A stretch of DNA of 22,005 bases from Clostridia bacterium BRH_c25. Lineage in GTDB: Bacteria > Bacillota_A > Clostridia > Lutisporales > Lutisporaceae. This document shows positions 1 to 10,900 of this stretch, piece after piece. Within the stretch, counting starts at the first letter, position 1. The number at the start of each line of letters is the position of its first letter. The stretch lies in contig LOES01000219.1 of NCBI GenBank assembly GCA_001515955.1, positions 1 to 22,005 of the forward strand, read 5' to 3'. The notes beneath the pieces are model-generated. The model ran no database searches. It was not told the origin of the DNA and worked only from the letters and a program-made list of their open reading frames with translations. Both the position numbers and the translations under genes were made by a program.

Positions 1-453
1 TTCTACAAGCTCTATAAGCTCTGCGTCATCTACCATGTCAACCTTGTTGAGGAATACTACTATGTAGGGTACTCCTACCTGTCTTGACAACAGTATGTGC
101 TCTCTTGTCTGCGGCATTGGTCCGTCTGCTGCTGATACAACAAGGATAGCTCCGTCCATCTGTGCTGCTCCTGTTATCATGTTCTTTACATAGTCAGCGT
201 GGCCTGGGCAGTCAACGTGTGCATAGTGCCTGTTCTTTGTCTCATACTCAACATGAGCTGTGTTTATTGTTATTCCTCTTTCCTTCTCTTCCGGTGCCTT
301 GTCTATTTCGTCATACTTTGTTGCTGTTGCACCGCCGTACTTTGAAAGTACTGTTGTTATTGCCGCTGTAAGTGTTGTCTTACCGTGGTCAACGTGACCT
401 ATTGTCCCTATGTTTACATGGGGTTTGGTCCTCTCGTATTTTGCCTTTGCCAT
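1..453 (-). CDS. tuf: Elongation factor Tu, N-terminal part (cut by window edge)
   Basis: EF-Tu is the GTPase that brings aminoacyl-tRNA to the ribosome. Only the first 151 codons are in the window, and the frame stays open to base 1. The translation begins [20 protein letters not shown]. It carries the P-loop GHVDHGKT, the switch I element [13 protein letters not shown], the switch II motif [12 protein letters not shown] and the NKVDM guanine-specificity motif, so the visible part is the G domain. The ATG lies about 10 nt after an AGGAGG ribosome binding site. It is the last visible gene of the str cluster, 95 nt after fusA. That gap holds a hairpin and a possible promoter but no clear terminator. 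Identity is certain; the C-terminal two thirds lie outside the window. Confidence 0.98.
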   Translation of the reverse strand, partial: MAKAKYERTKPHVNIGTIGHVDHGKTTLTAAITTVLSKYGGATATKYDEIDKAPEEKERGITINTAHVEYETKNRHYAHVDCPGHADYVKNMITGAAQMDGAILVVSAADGPMPQTREHILLSRQVGVPYIVVFLNKVDMVDDAELIELVE

Positions 454-501
454 TTTTACTTTTCCTCCTTTAAAAATCAGATAATATAATCTAATATTTT
501 A

Positions 502-539
502 GGAAATTGTATTCCCCTTAATGGATCCATACAACTTCC
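502..539 (-). other. Hairpin and possible tuf promoter in the fusA-tuf gap
   Basis: The transcript strand can form an 11-bp stem (502-512 with 529-539, one G-U pair) with a 16-nt loop containing GGATCC. The next bases are TAAAATATTA, not a clean U-run, so this is not a convincing terminator. The same bases read as TTGTAT, 17 nt, TACAAT, a weak -35 with a good -10 that could start tuf transcription. Both readings are inference. Confidence 0.35.
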
Positions 540-548
540 TGATTTTAT

Positions 549-2618
549 TTACTTATCGCCCAATATCTTCTCAGCTATACCCTTGGGAACTTCTTCAAAG
601 TGATCCATTTCCATAGAATATACCGCACGGCCTTGTGTCTTTGAACGCAAATCGGTAGCATAGCCGAACATTTCAGAAAGGGGTACAAAGCTTCTTATAA
701 CTTGGGCGCCGTTTCTTGCGTCCATACCCTCAATTCTTCCTCTTCTGGAGTTGATGTCACCAAGAACATCTCCCATATACTCTTCAGGTACTGTTACCTC
801 AACCTTCATTATTGGCTCGAGAAGTGCGGGATCCGCTTTCTTCATACCATCCTTGAAAGCCATTGATCCGGCTATCTTGAACGCCATTTCAGAGGAGTCA
901 ACCTCATGGTACGAACCATCATAAAGGGTAACCTTTAAGTCGAGAACCGGGTATCCGCCCAGCACACCATTCTGAGTAGCTTCTTCCACACCGCGCTGTA
1001 CAGCTGGTATATACTCTCTCGGAATTGCTCCACCTACTATTTTGTTAACAAATTCAAAGCCTGCTCCAATCTCCTGAGGTTCCAGTTCAAGCCATACATG
1101 ACCGTACTGTCCCTTACCACCTGATTGTCTGACAAACTTTCCTTCTACCTGTGCTTTCCTTTTGATGGTCTCCTTATAAGCAACCTGCGGCTTGCCGACA
1201 TTCGCTTCGACCTTGTACTCGCGCATCATTCTGTCAACAATAATTTCCAGATGCAGTTCACCCATACCTGCAATTATTGTCTGACCCGTGTCAACATCAG
1301 TATAAGTCCTGAAGGTTGGGTCTTCTTCTGCCAGCTTCTGAAGGGCTATACCCATCTTATCCTGGCCTGCCTTTGTTTTTGGCTCAATAGCAACATTGAT
1401 AACCGGCTCCGGGAATACCATTGCCTCAAGGATTACAGCATTTTCCTCATCACAGAGGGTGTCTCCCGTAGTTGTATCCTTAAGGCCCACCGCAGCTGCA
1501 ATATCACCGGTATAAACCTGTTTGATTTCTTCCCTATGGTTGGCATGCATCTGTACTATTCTACCTATTCTCTCTCTTTTGCCTTTTGTGGAGTTATAGA
1601 TATAAGAGCCGGATTCGGCCACTCCGGAGTAAACTCTGAAGAATGCCAGCTTACCCACAAAGGGGTCAACCATTATTTTGAATGCAAGAGCTGAGAAAGG
1701 CTCCTTATCGTCAGAATGTCTTACAATCTCCTCTTCTCCATCCACCGTAGTTCCTTGAATTGGTGGTATGTCAAGTGGAGATGGCATATAGTCAATAACA
1801 GCATCCAGCATAAGCTGTACGCCCTTGTTCTTGTATGAAGATCCGCAAATTACCGGATTAAGCTTAACACTAATTGTGCCAACCCTAAGAGCATCCCTTA
1901 TCTCTTCCTCCGTAGGCTCTATGCCCTCCAGATACTTCATCATCAACTCCTCATTGACTTCAGATACTGCTTCAATGAGTTTCTCTCTATATTCCCTTGC
2001 CTTATCCTGCATTTCTGCAGGTATTTCTGTTATTTCCATTTCTTTGCCAAGATCGTCTTTATAGATATGAGCTTTCATATCAAGTAAGTCCACTATACCT
2101 AAAAAATGATCCTCACCGCCAATGGGAAGCTGAATCGGAACGGCATTGGCTCCGAGTCTGTCTTTCATCATTTCGACCACACGGTAGAAGTCTGCTCCCA
2201 TTATGTCCATCTTGTTAACATATGCGATTCGTGGGACTTTATATTTATCAGCCTGTCTCCAAACGGTTTCAGACTGGGGCTCAACTCCACCCTTGGCACA
2301 GAAAACCGCTACAGCACCGTCTAATACACGCAGTGACCTTTCTACTTCAACAGTAAAGTCCACGTGCCCCGGCGTATCTATGATGTTTATCTTATGGCCC
2401 TTCCACTCGGCTGTTGTAGCTGCAGAAGTTATTGTTATTCCTCTCTCCTGCTCCTGTTCCATCCAGTCCATTGTGGCAGTTCCCTCATGAACTTCGCCTA
2501 ATTTATACGTTTTCCCAGTATAATACAGCACTCTTTCTGTAGTTGTTGTCTTACCTGCATCAATATGAGCCATTATTCCTATATTTCTTATTTTCTCTAA
2601 CGGAAATTGCCTAGGCAC
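549..2618 (-). CDS. fusA: Elongation factor G
   Basis: EF-G is the translocase GTPase that moves tRNA and mRNA through the ribosome and helps in ribosome recycling. The 689-residue length fits the family. Visible motifs are the P-loop [19 protein letters not shown], switch [12 protein letters not shown], switch [10 protein letters not shown], the VNKMD guanine motif, and the domain IV and V segments GKGQYGHV and [20 protein letters not shown] chose the GTG at 2616-2618, giving [15 protein letters not shown]: it sits 6 nt after AAAGGAGG and matches the usual N-terminus of the family. An in-frame GTG ten codons upstream has no such support. The gene lies between rpsG and tuf in the standard str order, with an unusually long 219-nt gap before it. 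No damage is visible. Confidence 0.98.
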   Translation of the reverse strand: MPRQFPLEKIRNIGIMAHIDAGKTTTTERVLYYTGKTYKLGEVHEGTATMDWMEQEQERGITITSAATTAEWKGHKINIIDTPGHVDFTVEVERSLRVLDGAVAVFCAKGGVEPQSETVWRQADKYKVPRIAYVNKMDIMGADFYRVVEMMKDRLGANAVPIQLPIGGEDHFLGIVDLLDMKAHIYKDDLGKEMEITEIPAEMQDKAREYREKLIEAVSEVNEELMMKYLEGIEPTEEEIRDALRVGTISVKLNPVICGSSYKNKGVQLMLDAVIDYMPSPLDIPPIQGTTVDGEEEIVRHSDDKEPFSALAFKIMVDPFVGKLAFFRVYSGVAESGSYIYNSTKGKRERIGRIVQMHANHREEIKQVYTGDIAAAVGLKDTTTGDTLCDEENAVILEAMVFPEPVINVAIEPKTKAGQDKMGIALQKLAEEDPTFRTYTDVDTGQTIIAGMGELHLEIIVDRMMREYKVEANVGKPQVAYKETIKRKAQVEGKFVRQSGGKGQYGHVWLELEPQEIGAGFEFVNKIVGGAIPREYIPAVQRGVEEATQNGVLGGYPVLDLKVTLYDGSYHEVDSSEMAFKIAGSMAFKDGMKKADPALLEPIMKVEVTVPEEYMGDVLGDINSRRGRIEGMDARNGAQVIRSFVPLSEMFGYATDLRSKTQGRAVYSMEMDHFEEVPKGIAEKILGDK

Positions 2619-2837
2619 AGTTATCCTCCTTTCTGTTGCAAGATTCACTGTTATATTTCCCTAAAACCTTATTATTTAGCAGTAATATATACTTCTTTGT
2701 TTTGTTCACAACAAACCTCGTTCCAATATGTTATGCGAATATACCTTATTCAAATCGTTCAAATTCGCAAAACATTTTCCTTGTATGTTATTGAATGCCT
2801 TCTCCCACGATGAATGCTTAAAAGCGTTCAATATAAT
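2619..2837 (-). other. Long fusA leader / rpsG-fusA intergenic region
   Basis: This 219-nt gap is longer than usual for rpsG-fusA. It holds a 7-bp inverted repeat, TGCGAAT (2734-2740) with ATTCGCA (2763-2769). On the transcript strand there is a weak promoter-like TTGTGA, 16 nt, TATATT. Near-repeats of AAGCATTCA and AAGGCATTCA lie just after the rpsG stop. No open frame with a ribosome binding site is visible. A separate fusA promoter or translational control are both possible, but neither is shown. Confidence 0.3.
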
Positions 2838-3308
2838 CTACCACCTGTAATGTGCAAATGCCTTATTAGCTTCTGCCATCTTATGTGTGTCTTCTCTTTT
2901 CTTTACACTGCTGCCTGTATTGTTGGCGGCATCCAGGAGTTCTCCGGCTAATCTTTCTTTCATTGTCTTTTCTCCTCTTTTTCTGGAGAAATCGATCAAC
3001 CATCTCATTCCCAATGCTTGCCTTCTGTCAGGTCTTACCTCTATTGGAACCTGATAAGTGGCTCCACCAATTCTTCTTGCCTTAACTTCCAGAACAGGCA
3101 TGATGTTATTCATAGCTGTTTCAAAAACTTCAATAGGATCTTTACCTGTTTTTTCTCTCATTATTTCGAAGGCACCGTATACAATTTTTTGTCCGGCACT
3201 CTTCTTCCCATCATACATTATGTTGTTGATCAGCTTGGTAACTATCTTATCGTTGTATAATGGATCCGGCAATACGTCTCTTTTTGATATATGTCCTCTT
3301 CTTGGCAC
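2838..3308 (-). CDS. rpsG: 30S ribosomal protein S7
   Basis: S7 nucleates assembly of the 3' major domain of 16S rRNA and contacts mRNA and tRNA near the E site. The protein is 156 residues, the usual bacterial length, starting [16 protein letters not shown] and ending [10 protein letters not shown] chose the GTG at 3306-3308. It is 8 nt after AGGAGG and matches the conserved N-terminus. The frame is open 18 codons further upstream, but that part has no S7 similarity. It lies between rpsL and fusA as in other str operons. The upstream gap holds a hairpin that could be a regulatory site, since S7 controls its own operon at this position in E. coli. Confidence 0.97.
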   Translation of the reverse strand: MPRRGHISKRDVLPDPLYNDKIVTKLINNIMYDGKKSAGQKIVYGAFEIMREKTGKDPIEVFETAMNNIMPVLEVKARRIGGATYQVPIEVRPDRRQALGMRWLIDFSRKRGEKTMKERLAGELLDAANNTGSSVKKREDTHKMAEANKAFAHYRW

Positions 3309-3350
3309 TATGCTTCCCTCCTTAATATTAATTTTAATATCATCGGTACT

Positions 3351-3375
3351 CGGCAGCATCAAGTAAAAACTGCCG
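3351..3375 (-). other. Hairpin in the rpsL-rpsG gap (possible S7 control site)
   Basis: CGGCAG (3351-3356) and CTGCCG (3370-3375) form a 6-bp stem with a 13-nt loop. It is enclosed by a second potential pairing, TGTGCG (3377-3382) with CGCACA (3430-3435), which is not strictly nested around the whole element. In E. coli, S7 binds mRNA between the S12 and S7 genes to repress translation. Whether this hairpin has that role is inference from position only. Confidence 0.3.
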
Positions 3376-3438
3376 TTGTGCGCAAATATATTTTAAACAC
3401 GGGCAAAAATCTGCCAATGTTAAATAACTCGCACAATA

Positions 3439-3813
3439 TTATTTCTTTGGTCTTTTTGCGCCGTACTTTGATCTGCTCTGCTTTCTGTTGGCAACGCCAG
3501 CGGCATCAAGAGTACCTCTTACTATGTGGTACCTTACGCCAGGAAGGTCCTTAACTCTGCCTCCCCTGATAAGAACAACTGAGTGTTCCTGCAGGTTATG
3601 ACCGATTCCAGGGATGTAGCCTGAAACTTCAATACCATTTGAAAGTCTGACTCTGGCAATTTTTCTTAATGCGGAGTTAGGCTTCTTTGGTGTTGTAGTT
3701 TTTACAACAGTACATACTCCCCTTTTCTGTGGGCTTTCCTTCAACGCTGGTGCAGTTGATTTGTACTCAACCTTCTCTCTGCCTTTCCTTACTAACTGGC
3801 TAATTGTAGGCAT
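3439..3813 (-). CDS. rpsL: 30S ribosomal protein S12
   Basis: S12 sits at the decoding centre and affects fidelity. The protein is 124 residues, starting [19 protein letters not shown]. It has the conserved segments [12 protein letters not shown] and [20 protein letters not shown], and the tail [11 protein letters not shown]. The lysines of these two segments, where streptomycin-resistance changes usually occur, are the wild-type residues. The ATG at 3811-3813 is 6 nt after AAGGAGGTG. A start three codons upstream is open but poorly placed. The gene follows a strong terminator-like palindrome, so it may be transcribed partly from its own promoter (see 3838-3864). Confidence 0.98.
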   Translation of the reverse strand: MPTISQLVRKGREKVEYKSTAPALKESPQKRGVCTVVKTTTPKKPNSALRKIARVRLSNGIEVSGYIPGIGHNLQEHSVVLIRGGRVKDLPGVRYHIVRGTLDAAGVANRKQSRSKYGAKRPKK

Positions 3814-3837
3814 TAAATGCACCTCCTTGTTTTATTT

Positions 3838-3864
3838 ATCATATACAGGCTTAATAATTATCAA
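3838..3864 (-). promoter_or_regulatory. Possible rpsL promoter
   Basis: On the transcript strand TTGATA (3859-3864) is followed after 15 nt by TATGAT (3838-3843). Both boxes match consensus at five of six bases, but the spacer is short. The site lies just after the palindrome that follows ybxF, where a fresh start would be needed if that terminator works. Confidence 0.35.
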
Positions 3865-3893
3865 GCACTGCTATACGCACTTTAAAATAGTTT

Positions 3894-3921
3894 AAAAACC
3901 CCTTCATATGAAGGGGTTTTT
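3894..3921 (-). terminator. Perfect palindromic terminator between ybxF and rpsL
   Basis: The two arms AAAAACCCCTTCAT and its exact complement form a 28-bp perfect palindrome. The RNA hairpin has CCCC/GGGG at its core and a run of U on its 3' side. It begins 12 nt after the ybxF stop codon. Because it is symmetric it would act on either strand, but the minus strand carries the genes. Transcription from rpoBC into rpsL must read through it or restart after it. Confidence 0.8.
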
Positions 3922-3932
3922 AAGTATGCATT

Positions 3933-4178
3933 CTAATCTTTGATGATCGCTGCCGTTGAAGCGCCGATATCTATACCGCATGCATTCCCAAGTTCCTTCA
4001 TACTGTTGACATATATGATTTGTAAGTTTCTCTCACTACATGCATCAAACACCGATTGTTTTATAAACTCATCGGCATCCTCTGCTACATACACATTCTT
4101 GGCAGTTCCATTTTTTACTGCCTTTACTGTCTGTTTTAATCCCACTATTCTTTTGTGTGAAGATTTCAGTTCCTGCAT
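3933..4178 (-). CDS. L7Ae/YbxF-family K-turn RNA-binding protein
   Basis: This 81-residue protein belongs to the L7Ae/L30e/S12e/Gadd45 family and occupies the place of Bacillus ybxF (rplGB) between rpoC and rpsL. Family members bind kink-turn RNA. The protein begins MQELKSSHKRIVGLKQTVKA and includes the stretch KNVYVAEDADEFIKQSVFDA, in the usual position for the basic RNA-binding first half. The ATG at 4176-4178 is 6 nt after GGAGAGGTG. A longer frame to 4211 has no better signal. The RNA target in the cell is not known from the sequence; K-turns in rRNA or in riboswitch leaders are the candidates. Confidence 0.9.
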   Translation of the reverse strand: MQELKSSHKRIVGLKQTVKAVKNGTAKNVYVAEDADEFIKQSVFDACSERNLQIIYVNSMKELGNACGIDIGASTAAIIKD

Positions 4179-4278
4179 TTTAAACACCTCTCCAGGATTT
4201 TTGCATAGCAACCATATTTACATTCGGTGTGCAAAGAATCGGGACCTTCAATAATCACTTCTTTGTAAAACGTGCATA

Positions 4279-4303
4279 AGAGAACCATTATACATGGTTC
4301 TCT
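4279..4303 (-). other. Ten-base-pair hairpin after rpoC
   Basis: AGAGAACCAT (4279-4288) and ATGGTTCTCT (4294-4303) form a perfect 10-bp stem with a 5-nt loop, about 50 nt after the rpoC stop codon. The bases after it on the transcript strand (TATGCACGTTTTAC) lack a U-run, so a processing site or weak attenuator seems more likely than a terminator. Confidence 0.5.
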
Positions 4304-4353
4304 ATAACGCACTAAATAATTTTAGCATTTGTTATATTTTGTGTCAATAGTTT

Positions 4354-7300
4354 TTATTCAATAGCATCTACTTGTTTTATTGATATATCCTTATACTTTT
4401 TCATACCCGTTCCTGCAGGAATAAGCTTTCCTATTATGACATTTTCCTTTAAGCCTACAAGCGGGTCTATCTTGCCCTTTATTGCCGCCTCTGTAAGAAC
4501 CCTTGTTGTTTCTTGGAAGGATGCGGCTGATAAGAAGGAATCAGTAGCAAGAGAAGCCTTGGTTATACCAAGCAGTACTCTCTTTCCGGCAGCCATTTCT
4601 CCGCCTGCAGAACTGACCTTTTCATTCTCTTCTTCATATTTGAATATGTCGAAAAGTCCGCCCGGAAGAAGCTCTGTTTCTCCAGACTCATCTATCTTTA
4701 CCTTCCTGAGCATCTGTCTGACTATAACCTCTATGTGTTTATCCGCAATGTCAACACCTTGAAGCCTGTAAACCCTCTGAACCTCCATAAGCAGGTATGT
4801 CTGAACCCCGGCCACACCCTTGATTTTCAATATGTCATGAGGATTTACCGAACCTTCGGTTATTTCATCCCCGGCTTCTATTAAATCTCCATCGGCAACT
4901 CTGAGCCTTGAGCCGTAAGGTATTGTATAGGTTCTGGTATCACCGTCATCGGCCAATACTACAGCATCCCTCTTCTTTCTCTGGTCAATTATCTTAACCG
5001 TACCGGATATTTCAGATATTATAGCAAGCCCCTTCGGTTTTCTTGCTTCGAAAAGCTCTTCAACTCTGGGAAGACCCTGAGTTATGTCATCACCGGCAAC
5101 ACCGCCGGTATGGAAGGTTCTCATTGTAAGCTGCGTTCCAGGCTCCCCTATTGACTGAGCTGCTATAATACCTACGGCTTCGCCGATATGAACAGGATCG
5201 CCTGTTGCGAGGTTTACCCCGTAACACTTGGTACATACGCCATATTTTGAATGGCAGGTCAGTACTGATCTTATCGGTACTTTCTTTATCCCCAGCTTGA
5301 CAATGGTATTAGCCATTTGCTCGGAAATCATATCACCCTTCTTGACCAGTATTTCACCTGACTCAGGGTGAATTACATCACCGTTTGTATACCTTCCCAT
5401 GAGTCTGTCTCTCAGCTTTTCAATTACTTCATTTCCGTCTTTGATTTCACTTACCAGGAGTCCTTCTTCAGTTCCACAGTCATCTTCCCTGACTATAACA
5501 TCCTGGCTTACATCAACAAGACGTCTTGTGAGATATCCTGAGTCAGCAGTACGGAGTGCCGTATCAGCAAGACCTTTTCTTGCACCATGGGTGGAGGTGA
5601 AAAACTCCAATACGTTAAGGCCTTCACGGAAGTTCGCTTTAATAGGAATTTCAATGATTCTACCTGATGTATCGGCCATCAGACCTCTCATTCCACACAA
5701 CTGCTTGATCTGATTTACACTACCTCTTGCTCCTGAATTGGCCATCATATATACCGAGTTGAGCCTATCCAGGTTATCCATCAATGCTTTTGTCACATCA
5801 TCAGTAGTTGTCTTCCAGGTCTCTATTACCTGCTCATATCTTTCTTCGTTGGATATCAAGCCTCTTCTATACATCTTCTCAATTTTGTCCACTCTCTCAT
5901 CTGCTTTTGAGAGAAGAGCCTTCTTGGCGCCTGGTATATCCATATCTGATACGCTAATTGTAACTGCACCCTTTGTGGAGAATTGGAAGCCCAACCTCTT
6001 TATTTCATCCAGTACAATTGCGGTATTGGTATTTCCATGCTTCCTGTAGCATTTGTCTACTATTTTTCCCAATAGCGACTTGTCTACCGGTCTCATATTC
6101 CCATCTTTATCCTTGGGGTCAAGCTCCAGAAGGAACATATCATCCTCGGTATTTCTTTCCACAAAGCCAAGAGTCTGAGGGATCGACTGATTGAAGATAA
6201 ATCTTCCCACCGTATTTTCGACTATCCTGCTCTTTTGCTCACCATTGATTTCCTTTGTTATTCTTACTCTTACTTTTGCATGGAGGGATACCTCCCCTAC
6301 CTGATAAGCCATCAGCATTTCATCCGGATTGGAGAATATCTTGCCTTCGCCCTTCTGATCAGGTACATATATGGTAAGATAATATACTCCCATAACCATG
6401 TCCTGGGTAGGGCTGACCACCGGTCTTCCATCCTTCGGAGCCAGAATGTTGTTGGCGGAAAGCATCAGGAATCTTGCCTCTGCCTGTGCTTCCACGGATA
6501 ATGGTACGTGTACGGCCATCTGGTCTCCATCAAAGTCAGCATTGTATGCCGTACAAACCAGGGGATGAATTTTCAATGCTTTTCCCTGTACAAGTACAGG
6601 CTCAAAAGCCTGAATACCAAGTCTATGCAGTGTTGGAGCACGGTTTAACAGTACCGGATGCTCGCTGATTACCTCTTCAAGTATATCCCAGACCTCCGGT
6701 TTCACTCTTTCAACCATTCTCTTGGCACTTTTTATATTATGGGCAAGCCCGTCATTTACAAGCTTCTTCATTACAAAGGGCTTGAAAAGCTCCAATGCCA
6801 TCTCATTAGGCAGACCACATTGGAAAAGCTTTAGTTCGGGACCTACTACTATAACTGAACGTCCTGAATAATCAACACGTTTTCCAAGCAGGTTCTGTCT
6901 GAACCGTCCCTGCTTTCCTTTGAGCATATCGCTCAAGGACTTTAACGGTCTGTTGCCGGGACCGGTTACAGGTCTTCCTCTTCTGCCGTTGTCAATAAGT
7001 GCATCAACAGCTTCCTGAAGCATTCTCTTTTCATTTCTGACAATTATATCCGGTGCTCCAAGGTCCAAAAGTCTTTTCAGTCTGTTGTTTCTGTTTATTA
7101 CTCTTCTATAGAGGTCATTAAGGTCTGAGGTGGCAAATCTTCCGCCATCCAACTGAACCATTGGCCTCAAATCCGGCGGTATTACCGGTATTGTCTCAAG
7201 AATCATCCATTCAGGCTTATTGCCGGAATTCTTAAAGGCTTCAACAACCTCCAGCCTTCTTACTGATCTAAGCCTTTTCTGTCCTGTGCTATCTCTAAGA

Positions 7301-7881
7301 TCTATCCTCAGTTCCTTTGACAGTTTTTCGAGATCAAGCTCAACAAGGAGTTCCTTTATTGCTTCAGCTCCCATTCCTGCCCTGAACCTGCTGCCGTATT
7401 TTTCAATGTTCTCTCTGTATTCCTTCTCACTCAAGAGCTGTTTCTTTGATAGAGGCGTATCGCCGGTATCTACTACTATGTATGAAGCAAAGTAAAGCAC
7501 CTTTTCCAAAGCTCTTGGAGACATATCAAGTATAAGACCCATCCTGCTGGGTATTCCTTTAAAATACCATATATGGGATACAGGAGCAGCAAGCTCGATA
7601 TGACCCATTCTCTCTCTTCTTACCTTTGCTTTGGTTATCTCGACACCGCAGCGGTCGCACACTATGCCTTTATATCTGATTCTTTTGTATTTTCCGCAAT
7701 GACATTCCCAGTCCTTCGTAGGACCAAAAATCTTCTCACAGAAAAGCCCTTCCTTTTCAGGCTTCAAGGTCCTATAGTTTATTGTCTCAGGCTTTTTTAC
7801 CTCTCCCCTTGACCATTCCCTTATTTTCTCCGGGGATGCCAAACCTATTTTGATTGCTTCAAAGTTATTTAATTCAAACAA
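4354..7881 (-). CDS. rpoC: DNA-directed RNA polymerase subunit beta'
   Basis: This is the largest RNA polymerase subunit; it holds the catalytic magnesium and the clamp. The 1175 residues match the usual clostridial length. Visible are the N-terminal zinc site (CHCGKYKR and CDRCGVE), the catalytic [12 protein letters not shown], the bridge-helix and trigger-loop region with [18 protein letters not shown], and the second zinc site [15 protein letters not shown]. The start is TTG at 7879-7881, giving the family's conserved [20 protein letters not shown]. The ribosome binding site AAGGGAG is about 10 nt upstream, and the bases between them contain ACCTCC, complementary to it. It follows rpoB after 27 nt and is surely co-transcribed with it. 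Confidence 0.98.
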   Translation of the reverse strand: MFELNNFEAIKIGLASPEKIREWSRGEVKKPETINYRTLKPEKEGLFCEKIFGPTKDWECHCGKYKRIRYKGIVCDRCGVEITKAKVRRERMGHIELAAPVSHIWYFKGIPSRMGLILDMSPRALEKVLYFASYIVVDTGDTPLSKKQLLSEKEYRENIEKYGSRFRAGMGAEAIKELLVELDLEKLSKELRIDLRDSTGQKRLRSVRRLEVVEAFKNSGNKPEWMILETIPVIPPDLRPMVQLDGGRFATSDLNDLYRRVINRNNRLKRLLDLGAPDIIVRNEKRMLQEAVDALIDNGRRGRPVTGPGNRPLKSLSDMLKGKQGRFRQNLLGKRVDYSGRSVIVVGPELKLFQCGLPNEMALELFKPFVMKKLVNDGLAHNIKSAKRMVERVKPEVWDILEEVISEHPVLLNRAPTLHRLGIQAFEPVLVQGKALKIHPLVCTAYNADFDGDQMAVHVPLSVEAQAEARFLMLSANNILAPKDGRPVVSPTQDMVMGVYYLTIYVPDQKGEGKIFSNPDEMLMAYQVGEVSLHAKVRVRITKEINGEQKSRIVENTVGRFIFNQSIPQTLGFVERNTEDDMFLLELDPKDKDGNMRPVDKSLLGKIVDKCYRKHGNTNTAIVLDEIKRLGFQFSTKGAVTISVSDMDIPGAKKALLSKADERVDKIEKMYRRGLISNEERYEQVIETWKTTTDDVTKALMDNLDRLNSVYMMANSGARGSVNQIKQLCGMRGLMADTSGRIIEIPIKANFREGLNVLEFFTSTHGARKGLADTALRTADSGYLTRRLVDVSQDVIVREDDCGTEEGLLVSEIKDGNEVIEKLRDRLMGRYTNGDVIHPESGEILVKKGDMISEQMANTIVKLGIKKVPIRSVLTCHSKYGVCTKCYGVNLATGDPVHIGEAVGIIAAQSIGEPGTQLTMRTFHTGGVAGDDITQGLPRVEELFEARKPKGLAIISEISGTVKIIDQRKKRDAVVLADDGDTRTYTIPYGSRLRVADGDLIEAGDEITEGSVNPHDILKIKGVAGVQTYLLMEVQRVYRLQGVDIADKHIEVIVRQMLRKVKIDESGETELLPGGLFDIFKYEEENEKVSSAGGEMAAGKRVLLGITKASLATDSFLSAASFQETTRVLTEAAIKGKIDPLVGLKENVIIGKLIPAGTGMKKYKDISIKQVDAIE

Positions 7882-7900
7882 GGAGGTATCTCTCCCTTCT
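7879..7900 (-). promoter_or_regulatory. rpoC ribosome binding site with adjacent anti-Shine-Dalgarno sequence
   Basis: The mRNA reads AAGGGAGAGATACCTCCTTG, with TTG as the rpoC start codon. GGAG can pair with CTCC over a 6-nt loop, hiding the Shine-Dalgarno sequence. ACCTCC is also the sequence of the 16S rRNA 3' end. Start choice rests on the conserved MFELNNF N-terminus. Confidence 0.55.
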
Positions 7901-7908
7901 AATTAATA

Positions 7909-10900
7909 TTAAAACTCTTCGTCATCCTCTTCAACCTCTTCTTCGTTCAAAAGGAGTTCATCCAGATCCATCTCGACCTCGAATTCTTCCGTCCCTTCAG
8001 CCTCTCCCTCATAATCCTCATAGAGATCCTCTTCCGTTCTGGCTTCTCCTTTATATGAAAGGCTTGTGAAATCCATATCCTCTCTTGCTTCCATGTCGGC
8101 TCCAAGATCTTCAACATCCTCGTCAACCGACTCTCTGATTGTTATCTCTTCATTCTCCTCCGTCAGAACCTTCACATCAAGGGCCAGGCTCTGAAGCTCT
8201 TTTATAAGAACCTTGAAGGATTCGGGCACTCCAGGCTCCGGTATGTTTTCGCCCTTAACAATAGATTCATAAGTCTTTACCCTGCCTACTACGTCGTCAG
8301 ACTTCACAGTAAGAATTTCCTGCAGGGTATGGGCTGCACCATAGGCTTCCAGTGCCCAAACTTCCATTTCTCCGAACCTCTGACCACCAAACTGCGCTTT
8401 ACCGCCGAGAGGCTGCTGTGTTACGAGAGAGTAAGGGCCCGTGGACCTTGCATGGATCTTGTCATCAACAAGATGCAGGAGCTTGAGTATATACATGTAG
8501 CCTACCGTAACGGAATTATCAAAGTACTCTCCGGTACGTCCGTCTCTCAGCTGCACCTTCCCTGTGTGATTAAGTTCGATTCCGTCAATGGGAGTTTCAC
8601 CAAATACCTTGAGTATCCTCTCTATTGAATTCAATTCTGTAAGCTCAACGGACTTTATCATTTCCCTGATGGAGGCTAGCTTGCTGTCAATATCAAATAT
8701 TTCATGGGTAAGCAGTTCGTGTACGATTTCAACATATTCTTTTACTTCATCCATGATATCCGTAACTTCTGCAATCGGTTCTCCCTCTTCGGCTTCAGCA
8801 TCTCTTAGCTTATTGTTCTGGAGAATTTTCTCTTTTATAATTCTAAGGTTTTTCTTAACCTGTATTACCTTATTGGCACATTCTATGGTCTCAACAATAC
8901 TTTCTTCTCTTGCACCGTCAAATACCGGAGTGGCAATCTTCCAACCCAGCGCTTTTGCAGCAAGTGCAAGATGTACCTCAAGCACCTGGCCGATATTCAT
9001 ACGTGAAGGTACACCCAATGGGTTCAATACTATCTCAAGGGGAGTCCCATTAGGCATAAAAGGCATATCCTCTTCCGGAAGCACCCTTGAAATAACGCCC
9101 TTGTTTCCATGTCGTCCTGCCATCTTGTCACCAACGGATATTTTTCTCTTCTGAGCAATATAACATCTTACCAGCTGGTTAACTCCAGGAGGAAGCTCAT
9201 CTCCGTTTTCTCTTGTAAACACTTTTACATCTACTATAATACCGGATTCACCGTGAGGAACTCTGAGAGAAGTATCTCTTACTTCACGTGCTTTCTCTCC
9301 GAATATTGCCCTCAAGAGTCTTTCCTCTGCAGTAAGCTCAGTCTCCCCTTTCGGAGTCACCTTACCTACCATGATATCCCCGGATCTTACCTCCGCGCCT
9401 ATTCTGATTATGCCTCTTTCATCAAGGTCCTTCAAAGCTTCTTCCCCAACATTGGGTATGTCCCTTGTTATTTCTTCAGGACCAAGCTTGGTATCCCTTG
9501 CTTCTGATTCATATTCCTCTATATGTATGGAAGTGAAGATGTCCTCTTTTACGAGCTTTTCACTTATAAGTATAGCATCCTCGTAGTTGTAGCCCTCCCA
9601 AGTCATGAAACCGATAAGTATATTCCTTCCCAATGCTGTTTCTCCCATATCGGTGGAGGGTCCGTCTGCTATTATGTCACCTTTTTTGAGTACCTCGCCT
9701 TTTTTAGCCACAGGTTTTTGATTTATACAGGTTCCCTGGTTGGAACGCAGGAACTTCAGGAGCTTGTATCTCTCCCTTTCCCCTGCAGCAGTTCTATACA
9801 CTATTTCATTGGCACTTACCCTTTCAACTACACAGTCATTCTTGGTGAGTCCTATAACTCCCGAGTCCCTTGCCGATTTATGCTCCATTCCGGTACCTAT
9901 TATAGGTGAATCGGGCTTTATTATCGGTACAGCCTGACGCTGCATGTTAGAACCCATCAGGGCCCTGTTGGCATCGTCGTTCTCAAGGAAGGGTATCATG
10001 GCAGTAGCAACTGACACTACCTGCTTCGGGGATACATCCATAAATTCAACCTCTGTATTTGGTACTATAACTACCTCATGCCTTGCTCTTGCTGTAACCC
10101 TCCTGTCAATGAATTTTCCTTCTTCGTCAAGAGGTTCGTTAGCCTGAGCTATTACAAACTCGTCCTCAATGTCGGCAGTAAGATAGACAATTTCCTCAGT
10201 TACATATTTCTCCCCATTGTCATCAGTCTTGACAAGTCTGTAAGGTGCCTCGATAAATCCGTACTCATCTATTCTCGCATAGGTGCTTAAGGAACCTATA
10301 AGACCTATGTTCGGTCCTTCAGGAGTTTCTATAGGGCACATTCTGCCATAGTGGGAGTGATGTACGTCTCTTACTTCAAAGCCTGCTCTTTCTCTGGACA
10401 ACCCTCCGGGTCCCAGCGCTGACAATCTTCTCTTATGTGTAAGCTCAGCAAGGGGATTTGTCTGGTCCATGAACTGCGAAAGCTGGGAACTCCCAAAGAA
10501 TTCCTTGATTGCTGCAGCCACAGGCCTTATATTGACCAATTGCTGTGGTGTTACTACATCAATATCCTGAATGGTCATTCTTTCCTTGACCACTCTTTCC
10601 ATTCTTGACAAACCTATTCTGAACTGATTCTGCAGAAGTTCTCCTACCGATCTAAGCCTTCTGTTGCCCAGATGGTCTATGTCATCTACATTTCCGATTC
10701 CTTGAGCAAGATTTATATTATAATTGATAGAAGCAATTATATCATCAATTAAGACATGCTTAGGTATAAGTTCCTTATGCCTGTTCTTAATCTCTTCCTT
10801 GATCTCGTTCTCGGAGCCTGCTTTCTGTATTATTCCCTTCAACACGGAAAGATTGACTAATTCTTTTATATTTAAGTCTGATACATCAAAGCTTAAATAC

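Noticed and set aside
1125..1694. Open plus-strand frame of 189 codons
   Set aside because: It lies wholly antisense to fusA, resembles no family I know and has no ribosome binding site; it mirrors the codon pattern of EF-G.
2619..2648. Ten-codon N-terminal extension of EF-G
   Set aside because: The internal GTG has an ideally spaced AAAGGAGG and gives the conserved N-terminus.
3309..3362. Eighteen-codon N-terminal extension of S7
   Set aside because: It spans the ribosome binding site of the conserved GTG start.
8588..9154. Open plus-strand frame of 188 codons with Ser-rich translation
   Set aside because: Antisense to rpoB; the low-complexity Ser/Ile composition is typical of reverse-frame reading of a real gene.
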